Below, piece after piece: positions 7,733-15,320 of a stretch of DNA of 51,482 bases. How positions within the stretch are numbered: the stretch's first letter is position 1; every line of letters begins with the position of its first letter. A program made the position numbers and the translations under genes. The notes under the pieces are model-generated. The model was not told where the DNA came from, searched no databases, and saw only the letters and a list, made by a program, of their open reading frames with translations. The stretch is from positions 1 through 51,482 of the forward strand of contig NZ_JARWPM010000214.1 of assembly GCF_029869215.1 (NCBI RefSeq). Direction: 5' to 3'. The stretch comes from Nocardia carnea. GTDB lineage: Bacteria > Actinomycetota > Actinomycetes > Mycobacteriales > Mycobacteriaceae.

Positions 7733-9622
7733 TCACGCGTTGACCGGGATCGACAGTACGACCTCCTGTTCGTTCTCCGGCAGATAGTGGGCCGTGACGA
7801 TACGCCCGACCTGCACGTTGCCGATCGCGGTGGGCGGCAGGAACTTCTCCGTGGTGGTGCTGAAGGTGCTTCCGTCGGGACGGGTGACCGCAAGCCCCAC
7901 CGCGACTTTGGAGTATCCGTCGCGGATTTCGCCGGGCACGGTCAGCGACTGGACGACCGCCTGGGCGGCGATACCGCGGGCGGCGATATCGACTTTCTCC
8001 GGCGTGGTGAAACCCTTCCGGATCAGGGATTCGTTCATGGCGCGCTGGGCGGCCGCGCTGTCGCCGGACAGGTCGAGTTGCACGGCACCGGGGCGGTCCG
8101 GCCGGTACCGCACCGGCAGCACCACCCCGGGGGCCAGCAGCGACAGTTCGGTGAGCGGCACAATCGTTTTGGCGGTCGCGTCGAAGACCTTGCCGTCCGC
8201 GCCCTCGACACTGAACTCGATCCGGATCTGCGGCTGGTCGTTGAGGGTGACCCCGGTGTGCGCGAACGATTTCACCGTGCCCAGCCCCAGCGGGGCGTCC
8301 CGGAACTCGCCGGTGTTGTGGCCGGTGAGCGCGGTGACGATCCCCGATCCGGTGAAGGCGAATACCGTGACGACCATGGTGCAGGCGATGATGGGCAACG
8401 CCAGGAAGCCGTTCAGCCAGGCGAGGTAGGCGGGTTCGTAGATGCTGCCGGTTTCGTAGGTCAGGCCGTGCCAGAGGTAGAAGCCGACGGCGAGGGCGGC
8501 GAAGCCGAGCGTGGCGGTACGGATGGTGCGGGCGTGGGCGCTGAACCGCGCCAGTTCGTCGATCACCCGCCGCTCGTCGAACTCCGAACCGATCTTCGGA
8601 CGCCCGAACTGGTCGAGGCCCTTACGCCATTCGGCCAGCGCCTCGTCTCGGGCCTGCGGCGACTGATCCCACCCGGCCCAGTGCCGCAGCGCGGGCAAGG
8701 TCAGGTCCTTGGCCAGATATCCACCGCTGAACGACAGGGCCTTTTCCAGCTTCCCGTCGGCGTTGCGCTGCGGCCGCATCTCGACTTTGTAGCCGCCGAC
8801 CTCGTCCTGGCCGCCCTTCTCCCAGCGCGGCCGCGGCAGGATCCCGACCGCGCGCAGTTCCCGCAGCCACTCCGCCTCGCTGCCCGCGGCCGCCGCGATC
8901 GCGCGGACCCGCCGCTCCATCGCCTCGCGGTCGGTCTCCGGTGCACCCACCCGCTCCTGGCGGGCCCGCTCGGCCGGCGTGGTGGCGCGCTCGGTGCCGC
9001 CTTCCTCCCGCGACGCCAGCACCTGCAACCCGTACTTGTGCTCCAGCCGGTTGCAGGCCCGCTGCGCGCGCACGTAATCGAGATACAGATCCGTGCACGA
9101 CCCATCGGAGCGCACCACCGCCATCGCGATATGGATGTGATCGCCGCCCCCGGCGTTCAGGCCGTGATGGATCGCCGACCACCGAGCATCCGGGACATCG
9201 TCATCCCGGTGCGCGAAGCCCATCTCGGCCATGAAGTCGTGCGCGAGCGCCGCCCAGGTCTCGTCGCTGAGCGTGCCCTCCTCCGGCGACAAACTCAGCG
9301 AACAGTGCCACGTGTTGTGATCGCGCGTCGCAGCCGCGACCGCTTCCGCGCGATCCATCCCCTGCTCCACCAGGGCCCGGGCCTTCGCGCGATCGACCGA
9401 CGGGACCGGAGCACCGCGCAGGATCAGCTGCCTCGGGGAATCCAGCAGCCGCGCAAGCTCGGCCGCCTGCAACGTCGACAACGGCCGGCCACCGTAGATC
9501 GCCTCCACCACCACATCACCAGCGATCACCCGCTGATCGCGGTGCTCGTTCGCCCGGCCCTTCCCCGCCAGATACACCAGCAGATCGGTCATATAGCTGC
9601 CCTTTTTGATGTTCGGCATCAT
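7733..9622 (-). CDS. MobP-type relaxase fused to membrane and duplicated beta domains
   Basis: 629 residues. The N-terminal third matches relaxase/mobilisation nucleases of actinobacterial plasmids: a KKGSY...LLVYLAGKGRANEH opening with candidate catalytic Tyr17, and a metal-binding HIH at 162-164 within DHIHIAMAVV; WHCSLS at about 105-110 is another family block. Residues 250-350 are a linker. Two transmembrane helices follow at about 368-386 and 399-432. The C terminus holds two homologous beta-rich repeats (about 446-518 and 550-627), each with a V.S...DG..F...G..V.V.Y.P pattern resembling DUF3592-like domains. The mobC-like gene ends 6 bp upstream. Relaxases nick oriT and pilot the strand; a membrane-anchored version with paired beta domains is unusual. 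Confidence 0.8.
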   Translation of the reverse strand: MMPNIKKGSYMTDLLVYLAGKGRANEHRDQRVIAGDVVVEAIYGGRPLSTLQAAELARLLDSPRQLILRGAPVPSVDRAKARALVEQGMDRAEAVAAATRDHNTWHCSLSLSPEEGTLSDETWAALAHDFMAEMGFAHRDDDVPDARWSAIHHGLNAGGGDHIHIAMAVVRSDGSCTDLYLDYVRAQRACNRLEHKYGLQVLASREEGGTERATTPAERARQERVGAPETDREAMERRVRAIAAAAGSEAEWLRELRAVGILPRPRWEKGGQDEVGGYKVEMRPQRNADGKLEKALSFSGGYLAKDLTLPALRHWAGWDQSPQARDEALAEWRKGLDQFGRPKIGSEFDERRVIDELARFSAHARTIRTATLGFAALAVGFYLWHGLTYETGSIYEPAYLAWLNGFLALPIIACTMVVTVFAFTGSGIVTALTGHNTGEFRDAPLGLGTVKSFAHTGVTLNDQPQIRIEFSVEGADGKVFDATAKTIVPLTELSLLAPGVVLPVRYRPDRPGAVQLDLSGDSAAAQRAMNESLIRKGFTTPEKVDIAARGIAAQAVVQSLTVPGEIRDGYSKVAVGLAVTRPDGSTFSTTTEKFLPPTAIGNVQVGRIVTAHYLPENEQEVVLSIPVNA

Positions 9623-9628
9623 CGCCGC

Positions 9629-10198
9629 TCACCGCCCCGACGGATCGGACTCGGCCCACTCGCTACTCAGCGCGAGATCCTCGTCGACATCGATCGACGT
9701 GGCAGTCGTCGCCGGGTTCAACCCCATCACCCACCGCGCCGCCGACTCCAGCCCGATCGAGGCCCGAGTGCTTGCCGCCAACGCATCCAGCAGCCGCGCG
9801 ACCAGCTCCTCCGGGAACACCGCAGCGTCCTTGTGCTGGTGGGTGTACCGGACAAGCTGATTCAAGTTATTGCGCTCGCGCCGGACCTGCTCGTCGATCT
9901 CCAGTAGGCCCATCACCGCGTGCGCTCGGCCGGCCTCCACCCGGCCCTCCGACTTGGCCGACTCGACCAGCAGCCGCGGCACGCTCACCCCCGCCTTGGC
10001 CGCCGCCTCGGTGAACTCCGCATGCTCGGCATCGGTGAGCGACACCTTGATCCGATGCGGTCGACCACCGTCGACATTGGCCTGCCGCACCCGCTTCGCG
10101 GACGCCCGCCGACTTCGCGATTCCCCTGCCACCGCAGCCCTCCTCCGGCTCAGCGCAGCGACACCCCGTCCCCGGGGTGATGGCCATTTATGGCCCAT
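9629..10198 (-). CDS. mobC: MobC-like relaxosome accessory protein
   Basis: 189 residues from ATG 10198; a longer frame upstream has noncoding character. Residues 45-80 (RPHRIKVSLTDAEHAEF...) form a ribbon-helix-helix DNA-binding domain, and residues 107-120 contain RERNNLNQLVRY, the signature helix of bacterial mobilisation (MobC) proteins. MobC binds near oriT and helps the relaxase open the nic region. It lies 6 bp upstream of the relaxase gene on the same strand, the usual arrangement. The Arg/Lys-rich N terminus may add nonspecific DNA contact. Confidence 0.75.
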   Translation of the reverse strand: MGHKWPSPRGRGVAALSRRRAAVAGESRSRRASAKRVRQANVDGGRPHRIKVSLTDAEHAEFTEAAAKAGVSVPRLLVESAKSEGRVEAGRAHAVMGLLEIDEQVRRERNNLNQLVRYTHQHKDAAVFPEELVARLLDALAASTRASIGLESAARWVMGLNPATTATSIDVDEDLALSSEWAESDPSGR

Positions 10199-10236
10199 AA
10201 CTATTAGCTCGCTGCATTCGTTCTCCCCTACCAGAG

Positions 10237-10256
10237 TACCGGAGCGGTCCGGTACG
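10237..10256. promoter_or_regulatory. candidate oriT or mobC operator hairpin
   Basis: Perfect inverted repeat GTACCGGA-gcgg-TCCGGTAC just upstream of mobC. Origins of transfer of MobP plasmids are commonly next to mobC and contain such inverted repeats beside the nick site. Without a matching known oriT this remains a position-based inference; an autoregulatory operator is equally possible. Confidence 0.4.
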
Positions 10257-10332
10257 TGAGGACACTCGGAACGGGACCACAGCAGAGAAATTCGGCTCCG
10301 GCGGCGGAGCCCGGCCGCTACGGTTTCCGGGC

Positions 10333-10596
10333 ATGGAGATGCATGCAGAACTGGCCGCGGATCTCGCGGCGCAGGCGGGGCGAGAGCTGCAGGCCGCACT
10401 CGACACAACAGCGGAACTGCCCGGGGAATCCGGGTGGGGCAACTACACCTACACCGGTCGCGAGAGCGCCGAACGGGTGATGTGGCAGCGAGTCACCGCA
10501 CTACAGGCCCAGGCCCAGATCCACGCGACGCTCGCCTTGGCCGACATAATGGCCGGCCGGACACCGGAGGTAATCGGGAAACACGCAGCGCAGTAA
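10333..10596 (+). CDS. small hypothetical protein
   Basis: 87 residues from ATG 10333 (a second ATG follows at 10339, in frame). Helical and mildly acidic, with no signal peptide or membrane segment and no recognised family. It is read opposite to the mob genes and is followed 10 bp later by a very strong terminator, which supports real expression. Confidence 0.5.
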   Translation: MEMHAELAADLAAQAGRELQAALDTTAELPGESGWGNYTYTGRESAERVMWQRVTALQAQAQIHATLALADIMAGRTPEVIGKHAAQ

Positions 10597-10606
10597 GGTC
10601 AGACGA

Positions 10607-10645
10607 GACGAGACCCCGGCAAGTAACGGTTGCCGGGGTCTCGTC
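10607..10645. terminator. strong bidirectional terminator
   Basis: Perfect 16-bp arms GACGAGACCCCGGCAA and TTGCCGGGGTCTCGTC with a 7-base loop. It lies between the convergent ends of the 87-residue gene and the DUF2637-like gene, so it can serve both strands. Confidence 0.75.
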
Positions 10646-10668
10646 GCTTGTTTGAGTTTCTCCGCGCC

Positions 10669-12456
10669 TCAGTCGATCGCGCGGGGGCCTGTCACCTTGC
10701 TGACCGCGGTGAGCGCCCGACCCACCGTCGAGTGCGGCAAACCGACGATCTCCTTCCCGATGCGGTTGGCCTTGAGCCCTCGTGAGCGGGCCTCGAAGAT
10801 CTGCGCGAGGACCTCGACCGGCTGACGAGACAGCTCGCGATCGATGACCGCGCGCGCGTAGTCGAGCGCCTGCGCGCGCGACAGCTCGTGCGCGAACGGT
10901 CCGCGATCGACCTCTTCCCCGTCGCCGTCGCGCGCGATCGGTGCGGTGGCTTTCACCGCGCGCGGCGCGCGATCGACCGCGCGTGCGAGCGCACCGTCGA
11001 CGGCAGGTTCGCGCGCGGGCTGCGAGCGATCGGGACGGCTGGTGATCGCGCGCGGTGCCGGGTGTTCGATCGCGCGCGACGCCCGAGCGGCAGGGCGAAC
11101 GAGCGAGACGACGGGGCGGGGTTCGCGCGCGACGGGGTGTTCGTTTGTGGTCTCGGTGGGCTCCTCGTCGGGGGTGTGATCGGCGATCGGTCCGCGATCG
11201 GTTCCCAGCTCAGTGGGGCTGTGATCGGCGATCGGCGCGCGGCCGGTCGGGTGGTCTTCGCGCGCGATCGGTGCGACCGAGTTCGCGCGCGATCGGCCCG
11301 CGCGGCGCTCTTGCCGGACCGCGGTCAGTTCCTGATCGAGGATCTCCGCTATGTGTCGATCGCGATCGGCGCCGGGGTTCGCGCGCGATCGGTCGTCCGT
11401 GTCGATCGCGATCGGTTCTGCCTCTTCGACTTGTTCGCGCGCGATCGGTTCTGGGTTGTTCGCGCGCGATCGGTCATCGGTGACGCGCGCGATCGGTGCG
11501 CGCTCGGCGTCCCCGGGGGTGGGAACTGTGTGCGCGCGATCGGTCTCGGTGCTCGCGGGCGGTTCGAGTTCGGCGAGCTGTTCGCGCGCGGCGATTTCGC
11601 GGTCGAGCTCTCCGGTGAGCGCGTCGAATTCCGCGCGCTCGGTCGCGCTCGGTTCGATCGCGTCCAGGGCGTTGCGCGCGCCGCGCACGATGCTGGCGGG
11701 GTCGGCCCAGTTCGTGGCCGGCCGGTAGTCGGGCAGGCTGTAGGCGCTGAACCGGCCTTCGAGGTGATCGGCCAGCCGCGCGCGGATCTCAGGCTGACCG
11801 AGGACCACACCATCGGAGGTGGCTTTGTCGATCGCGCGGTGCAGTTTCTGCATGGCGCGACGCTTCCCCCGGGCGTTACTGGTGTCGCGCGCGATCCGCA
11901 CGGCATCGGCGGCGCGGGCGAGGTCTTCGAGGCGGCGCTCGACGGCGACCTCACCGGCGGTGCGGTCGGTCGGGTCGGCCAGGCCCCAGCGGACCATCAA
12001 CCGGCGCGGAGAGATCCGCCAGTTCATTCCGCCGGCAGCACCGGTGATCTGCCGCCGCTCCAAAGCCATCGAGCGTTCCCAGCCCCACGCAGCGACCAGC
12101 GGCGCGGCGAGTCGCAGCACCAGCAGGCCCACGTCCTCGGTGGCGTGGGAGGCGGCCAGGACACCGGACAGGATGGTCAGCACCCACATCGCGATGCCGT
12201 CAACGCCGGCGGAACCGGTGTCGATTTGGGAGCGCCGGGCCCGCATCGCGGAGGCCACGACCATCAGCTCGATGAACGCGAAGCACAGCAGTTGCAGCGG
12301 GACCGGCATCTCCAGCGCCTGGGAGAACATGACGTACATGCCCTGCGCCGCAACGATCGAGGCGATCCCGGCGGTGAACAAGGTGACCGCCCGCTCCGCG
12401 GTGACCTTCACCTTCTTCGCCGGTTCTATCTGTCCGGTGGTGGGGTCGGTACTCAT
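10669..12456 (-). CDS. DUF2637/Spd-like membrane protein with C-terminal HTH
   Basis: 595 residues. Four predicted transmembrane helices at about 23-44, 50-71, 86-104 and 109-126 resemble DUF2637 proteins found on actinobacterial plasmids; the related Streptomyces Spd proteins act in plasmid spread. A charged helical region follows (130-290), then a low-complexity Arg/Ala/Asp/Pro region (about 300-520), and finally a helix-turn-helix-like segment at about 545-585 (ANRIGKEIVGLPHSTVGRAL). The low-complexity region is encoded by a repeated DNA word used in three codon frames (see repeat 10928-11543). ATG 12456 overlaps the stop of the coiled-coil gene as ATGA, so the two are coupled. The family name is from memory and moderately sure. 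Confidence 0.65.
   Translation of the reverse strand: MSTDPTTGQIEPAKKVKVTAERAVTLFTAGIASIVAAQGMYVMFSQALEMPVPLQLLCFAFIELMVVASAMRARRSQIDTGSAGVDGIAMWVLTILSGVLAASHATEDVGLLVLRLAAPLVAAWGWERSMALERRQITGAAGGMNWRISPRRLMVRWGLADPTDRTAGEVAVERRLEDLARAADAVRIARDTSNARGKRRAMQKLHRAIDKATSDGVVLGQPEIRARLADHLEGRFSAYSLPDYRPATNWADPASIVRGARNALDAIEPSATERAEFDALTGELDREIAAREQLAELEPPASTETDRAHTVPTPGDAERAPIARVTDDRSRANNPEPIAREQVEEAEPIAIDTDDRSRANPGADRDRHIAEILDQELTAVRQERRAGRSRANSVAPIAREDHPTGRAPIADHSPTELGTDRGPIADHTPDEEPTETTNEHPVAREPRPVVSLVRPAARASRAIEHPAPRAITSRPDRSQPAREPAVDGALARAVDRAPRAVKATAPIARDGDGEEVDRGPFAHELSRAQALDYARAVIDRELSRQPVEVLAQIFEARSRGLKANRIGKEIVGLPHSTVGRALTAVSKVTGPRAID
10928..11543. repeat. intragenic array of GCGCGCGATCGG words
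   Basis: Eight exact copies of the 12-mer GCGCGCGATCGG on the + strand, all inside the DUF2637-like gene; five of them extend to the 15-mer TTCGCGCGCGATCGG, beginning at 11257, 11282, 11378, 11434 and 11459. The other three begin near 10928, 11483 and 11530. Looser relatives (GGCGATCGG, TCGATCGCGATCGG, inverted CGATCGCGCGCG) fill the gaps. Relative to the gene's codons the exact copies fall in all three phases, giving PIAR, DRSRA or TDRA. This points to a protein-binding or structural DNA array rather than a peptide repeat. Confidence 0.75.
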
Positions 12457-13664
12457 TTCTGGGTGCCTTTCTGGCGGGCGATCTCGAATTCGAGTCGGCT
12501 GATGGTGTTCTCGGCAGTGGTCAGGGCCTGCCGCAGGGCTTCGACCTGCGCGGCAGCGGATTCGCGGGCGCGGGCGATCTCGGCGGCGTGGTCGGTGCGC
12601 AGCTGGTCACGGTCGCTGCGGGCCTGGTCGCGTTCGGCGCGTGCCTCGGCGCGGGCGTCGGTCAGCTCGGTGCGCAGCTGATCGCGTTCGGCGCGGGCAG
12701 TGCGGGTGAGTTCGTTGAGCTGTTCACGGGTCGTATCGAGGTCGGCGCGCAGCTGGCGAACCTCTTCGCGGGCATCGGCGGCGGCCTGTTCGGCGCCGGC
12801 GCGGTCCCGCTCGGCCTCGCGCTGAGCTGCCTGCGCGGCGGTTACCTGCTCGCGAGCGGCGGTGATCTGCTGGTCGGCAGCGTAACGGATCTCGCGGATC
12901 TCGGCCTGGGCTTCCTCACGCGCGGTGGCGATCTCGGCGGCGGTGACGGCTTTGATCGCAGCGACCTGCTCGGCGGCTTCGGCCGCGACCCGGTCCCGCT
13001 CGGCCAGCGCGGCCTGCAGTTCGGCGCGAGCCTGTTCGACCTCGTCGCGGGCGGCGGCGACCTGCTCGTCGCGGCTGGCCAGAGCATCCTCGGCCGCGCC
13101 CTCGGCGAGGTTCTTGTCCTCCAAGGCCCGGTCCCGCTCGCGGCGGGCGGCGAGCGCTTCGGCTTCGGCTTCGTCGGCGCGGGCATTGGCGGCATCAACG
13201 GCGGCCTGGGCTTCCCGGCGCGCGATGGTGACCTCGGCGGCAGCGGCGTCGGGGTCACCGGCGGTGGAAACGACCTGGTGCGCAGCGGCCACGATCTCCT
13301 CCAACTGGGCGCGGTGCGCGGTGGTCACCATCTCCCACTGCGCGAGCAGTTCCGCCAGCGAGGCCCGCGCCGAGGTCACCGGCCGCGCCGGAGGCTGTTC
13401 GCGCCGCGGTCCCCCGCCAGCGCGCAGGTTCTGCTTGCGCTGGAACGCCGTGGCCCGGTCGTGCGCCCGCATGACGCCGTCCGGATCGAGCCGGGTCTGT
13501 CCGCAGTAGTCGGACGGCCGGCCCCGCCCGGATGCCGCAGGTAGCGGCTGCTCGCAGTAGGCCCATTCGCCGGTTTCCGGGTCGTAGCCGGTGGGGAATT
13601 GGCAAAACCGCTGCTTATCGGCCTGTGGCGCGGCGCCGGGCGGGGAATCGGGTTGTTCACTCAT
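12453..13664 (-). CDS. Cys3His-type DNA-binding coiled-coil protein
   Basis: 403 residues. The N terminus has Cys21, Cys37, Cys54 and His68 around a CEQPLP...GRGRPSDYC block, a likely single zinc site. Residues about 105-400 are one long Ala/Glu/Arg coiled coil, interrupted only by short breaks. The layout resembles plasmid KfrA proteins (N-terminal DNA binding plus long coiled coil), which autoregulate and aid plasmid maintenance, but the N-terminal domain here is zinc-type rather than HTH, so homology to KfrA is not claimed. It is the first gene of an operon with the DUF2637-like gene and shares architecture with the protein encoded at 33527-34636. The upstream AT-rich region carries candidate operators. 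Confidence 0.7.
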   Translation of the reverse strand: MSEQPDSPPGAAPQADKQRFCQFPTGYDPETGEWAYCEQPLPAASGRGRPSDYCGQTRLDPDGVMRAHDRATAFQRKQNLRAGGGPRREQPPARPVTSARASLAELLAQWEMVTTAHRAQLEEIVAAAHQVVSTAGDPDAAAAEVTIARREAQAAVDAANARADEAEAEALAARRERDRALEDKNLAEGAAEDALASRDEQVAAARDEVEQARAELQAALAERDRVAAEAAEQVAAIKAVTAAEIATAREEAQAEIREIRYAADQQITAAREQVTAAQAAQREAERDRAGAEQAAADAREEVRQLRADLDTTREQLNELTRTARAERDQLRTELTDARAEARAERDQARSDRDQLRTDHAAEIARARESAAAQVEALRQALTTAENTISRLEFEIARQKGTQK

Positions 13665-13681
13665 ACTCCAATCTTACCATA

Positions 13682-13737
13682 TTACGTTTATTTTCATCGT
13701 TATTTGATATCGTTTTTACGTTAAAACAGAACGAAAC
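13682..13737. promoter_or_regulatory. TTACGTTT-type operator cluster
   Basis: An AT-rich island contains TTACGTTT (13682), TTACGTTA (13716) and AACGAAAC (13730), close in front of the coiled-coil gene and overlapping its likely promoter (TAAGAT at 13672-13677 on the minus strand is a candidate -10). Similar words stand in front of the second coiled-coil gene near 33.3-33.5 kb, suggesting autoregulation by this protein family. Confidence 0.45.
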
Positions 13738-13743
13738 AAAATT

Positions 13744-13770
13744 TGCTAGCTATGCTAGCTTGGTTAGCTA
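13744..13770. repeat. three tandem 9-bp iterons (TGCTAGCTA)
   Basis: Contiguous units TGCTAGCTA, TGCTAGCTT and GGTTAGCTA. Tandem repeats of 7-11 bp in front of a ParA gene are the usual binding sites for ribbon-helix-helix centromere proteins. The third unit overlaps the candidate -35 box of the parA promoter, so binding should also repress the operon. Confidence 0.6.
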
Positions 13771-13787
13771 TTGATACTTGCTATAGG
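13760..13787 (+). promoter_or_regulatory. candidate parA promoter
   Basis: TTGGTT (13760-13765) and TATAGG (13782-13787) with a 16-bp spacer, about 30 bp before the parA start. The -35 box lies inside the iterons. Confidence 0.4.
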
Positions 13788-13817
13788 TGTTAGGTTCGCT
13801 CTGTGAGCGGAGAGAGC

Positions 13818-14651
13818 GTGAGTACCGAGCACCGGCCCCGGCGGGTGGTGCTGGCGAATCAAAAGGGCGGTGTGGGTAAGACCGCGACCGCGTTGGGGGT
13901 GGCGAGCGCCATCGCCACGTGCGATGAGGCCCAGGGCGGCGGGAACGTGCTGCTCGTGGACCTGGATCCGCAGGGCAACGCCACCAACGGTGTCGGCATC
14001 CAGGTCACCGACGGCCAGCCCACGATCAAGGACGTCTACGACTCCAAGGCGCAGCCGGGGTGCCTGGCCGATGTGGTCGTGGCGTCGGCCTGGGATCGCG
14101 TCGATATCGCGCCGGCGGACGAGGACCTTGCCGACCTGGACGACTCCGGGAACGCGGACATGGTGTGGCGACTGGACGCCGCCTTGGAGGGCGTCGACTT
14201 GAGCGCCTATCGGTGCGTCCTGTTCGACACTCCCCCGTCGCTGGGCAAGCTGCTGTTCAGCGCCCTGCTCACCGCCGATGAGGTCGTGGTGGTCACCGAG
14301 CCGACCACCGATTCGGTCAAGGGCGTCGGCCGGATCGAGAACACCATCGCCCGGGTGCAGCGGCGCCCGAACCGGGACCTGCAGTTCAGTGCGATCGTCA
14401 TCTCGAAGTACCGCGGGATCGGCGAGCACCGATTCCGCACCGAGGAGCTGCGCGCCGGCTTCGGCGTCTACGGCCAGGACGGAAAAGTCTGCCGCACCGT
14501 CGTTCCTGACCTCGCCGCCCGCCAGGACGCGCACTCCGCCCAGATCCCCCAGCACCTCTACCGGGGCGGGAAGTCGCTGTCCCTGCAGGTCGCCTACACC
14601 GACCTCGCTACCGAACTCGGCCTGCTGAAACCGATTGGAGCCACGGTATGA
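13818..14651 (+). CDS. parA: ParA-family partition ATPase
   Basis: 277 residues from GTG 13818, chosen for the GGAGAGAG just upstream; GTG 13803 is an in-frame alternative. A deviant Walker A motif (NQKGGVGKT) lies at about 15-22, with the signature first lysine, followed by a switch motif DLDPQGN and a Walker B region FDTPPS. Small ParA ATPases of this size lack the N-terminal HTH of type Ia proteins and pair with a short RHH partner, as here (type Ib). It binds nonspecific DNA with ATP and moves the partner/centromere complex. The last four bases overlap the start of the RHH gene. Confidence 0.85.
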   Translation: MSTEHRPRRVVLANQKGGVGKTATALGVASAIATCDEAQGGGNVLLVDLDPQGNATNGVGIQVTDGQPTIKDVYDSKAQPGCLADVVVASAWDRVDIAPADEDLADLDDSGNADMVWRLDAALEGVDLSAYRCVLFDTPPSLGKLLFSALLTADEVVVVTEPTTDSVKGVGRIENTIARVQRRPNRDLQFSAIVISKYRGIGEHRFRTEELRAGFGVYGQDGKVCRTVVPDLAARQDAHSAQIPQHLYRGGKSLSLQVAYTDLATELGLLKPIGATV

Positions 14652-14959
14652 ACCCCTCACCGGAACGCAAACCCGCCCTGGCGCCGCGGCGGCACCCGGC
14701 CGACAGCATCCCGGATAAGCCCAGCGCACCGCCGGTGGCTGCAGAGGAGCGAACCCCAGTGCGACCGACTCCCCCGCCGGCGGTGCCGCTGGAGGAGCAA
14801 CTGATCGCGCAGCACAACGTCCGGATACGCCCCTCCACCAAGGACCGCGTCGCTCGGGCGGTGGACAAACTGCGCTACGAGACCGGTGACCGGTCCATCT
14901 CGATCGCCTCAGTAACCGACCAAGCCCTCCGCGAGTTCATGGACCGAAACGGCTGTTAG
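14648..14959 (+). CDS. ribbon-helix-helix partition partner of ParA
   Basis: 103 residues coupled to parA by an ATGA overlap. Residues 1-50 are Pro-rich and flexible, as in partners that stimulate ParA ATPase through a disordered N terminus. Residues 55-100 (NVRIRPSTKDRVARAVDKL...SVTDQALREFM) fit a ribbon-helix-helix fold: a beta strand then two helices. Expected role: binds the TAGCTA-type repeats on both sides of the operon as centromere protein and repressor. It is a functional ParB analogue, not a ParB homologue. Confidence 0.65.
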   Translation: MNPSPERKPALAPRRHPADSIPDKPSAPPVAAEERTPVRPTPPPAVPLEEQLIAQHNVRIRPSTKDRVARAVDKLRYETGDRSISIASVTDQALREFMDRNGC

Positions 14960-14977
14960 CGCCGCTACCAGCAGAAA

Positions 14978-15011
14978 CACACCTAGCTATCTCTGCTAGC
15001 ACACCTAGCTA
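14978..15011. repeat. TAGCTA-type direct repeats downstream of the par operon
   Basis: CACACCTAGCTA occurs at 14978-14989 and 15000-15011, 22 bp apart (about two helical turns), with GCTAGC between them. The shared CTAGCTA core matches the 9-bp iterons upstream of parA. This is a candidate second centromere site or a regulatory site for the convergent gene. Confidence 0.5.
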
Positions 15012-15058
15012 GGCGCGCTGCGCGAACACCGGGAGCACTGCTCGTGTGTGGTCCTAGG

Positions 15059-15320
15059 TCAGCTATTCAGGGCCTGCCGCGCTAGCTCCTGCTGCGCCTC
15101 ACGGGCCTTCGCGCGGCGCAGCGCGCGTGAACTGATCGCCTTCTGGCCGGTGGCGGCCGCTACCGCCAGCGCGGCCTGGCGCCCGGGGGAGTCCGGCTCG
15201 GCGGGAACTGCGGCCAGGGCCTCCCTCCGACGCTGCTCGGCCTCCTGACGGACCTGTTCCCGACGCCGTTCCTCCTGAGCGGCTTCCCGCTCCCGGTCCA
15301 GCGCCCCCCGCGGCGCGGCG
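15059..15320 (-). pseudogene. 3' remnant of a truncated plasmid gene
   Basis: About 85 codons of convincing coding sequence ending in TGA at 15059: a charged helix (ALDREREAAQEERRRE), then an Ala/Arg/Gln-rich tail. The frame continues upstream only as noncoding sequence into the GMC gene, so the 5' part is missing and the break falls in the GC-rich stretch at about 15,304-15,410. Its position, convergent to the par operon, would suit a replication gene, but nothing in the remaining tail proves this. Confidence 0.5.

Noticed and set aside
7709..9907. 732-codon frame opposite the relaxase gene
   Set aside because: Antisense shadow in high-GC DNA; the relaxase motifs on the other strand are decisive.
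10928..11543. Repeat array as a CRISPR
   Set aside because: Spacing is irregular, units are 12-15 bp, the array lies within a coding frame and no cas gene is nearby.
10888..12681. 597-codon frame opposite the DUF2637-like gene
   Set aside because: Arg-rich shadow created by the CGCG-rich repeats; the coupled frame on the minus strand explains the sequence.
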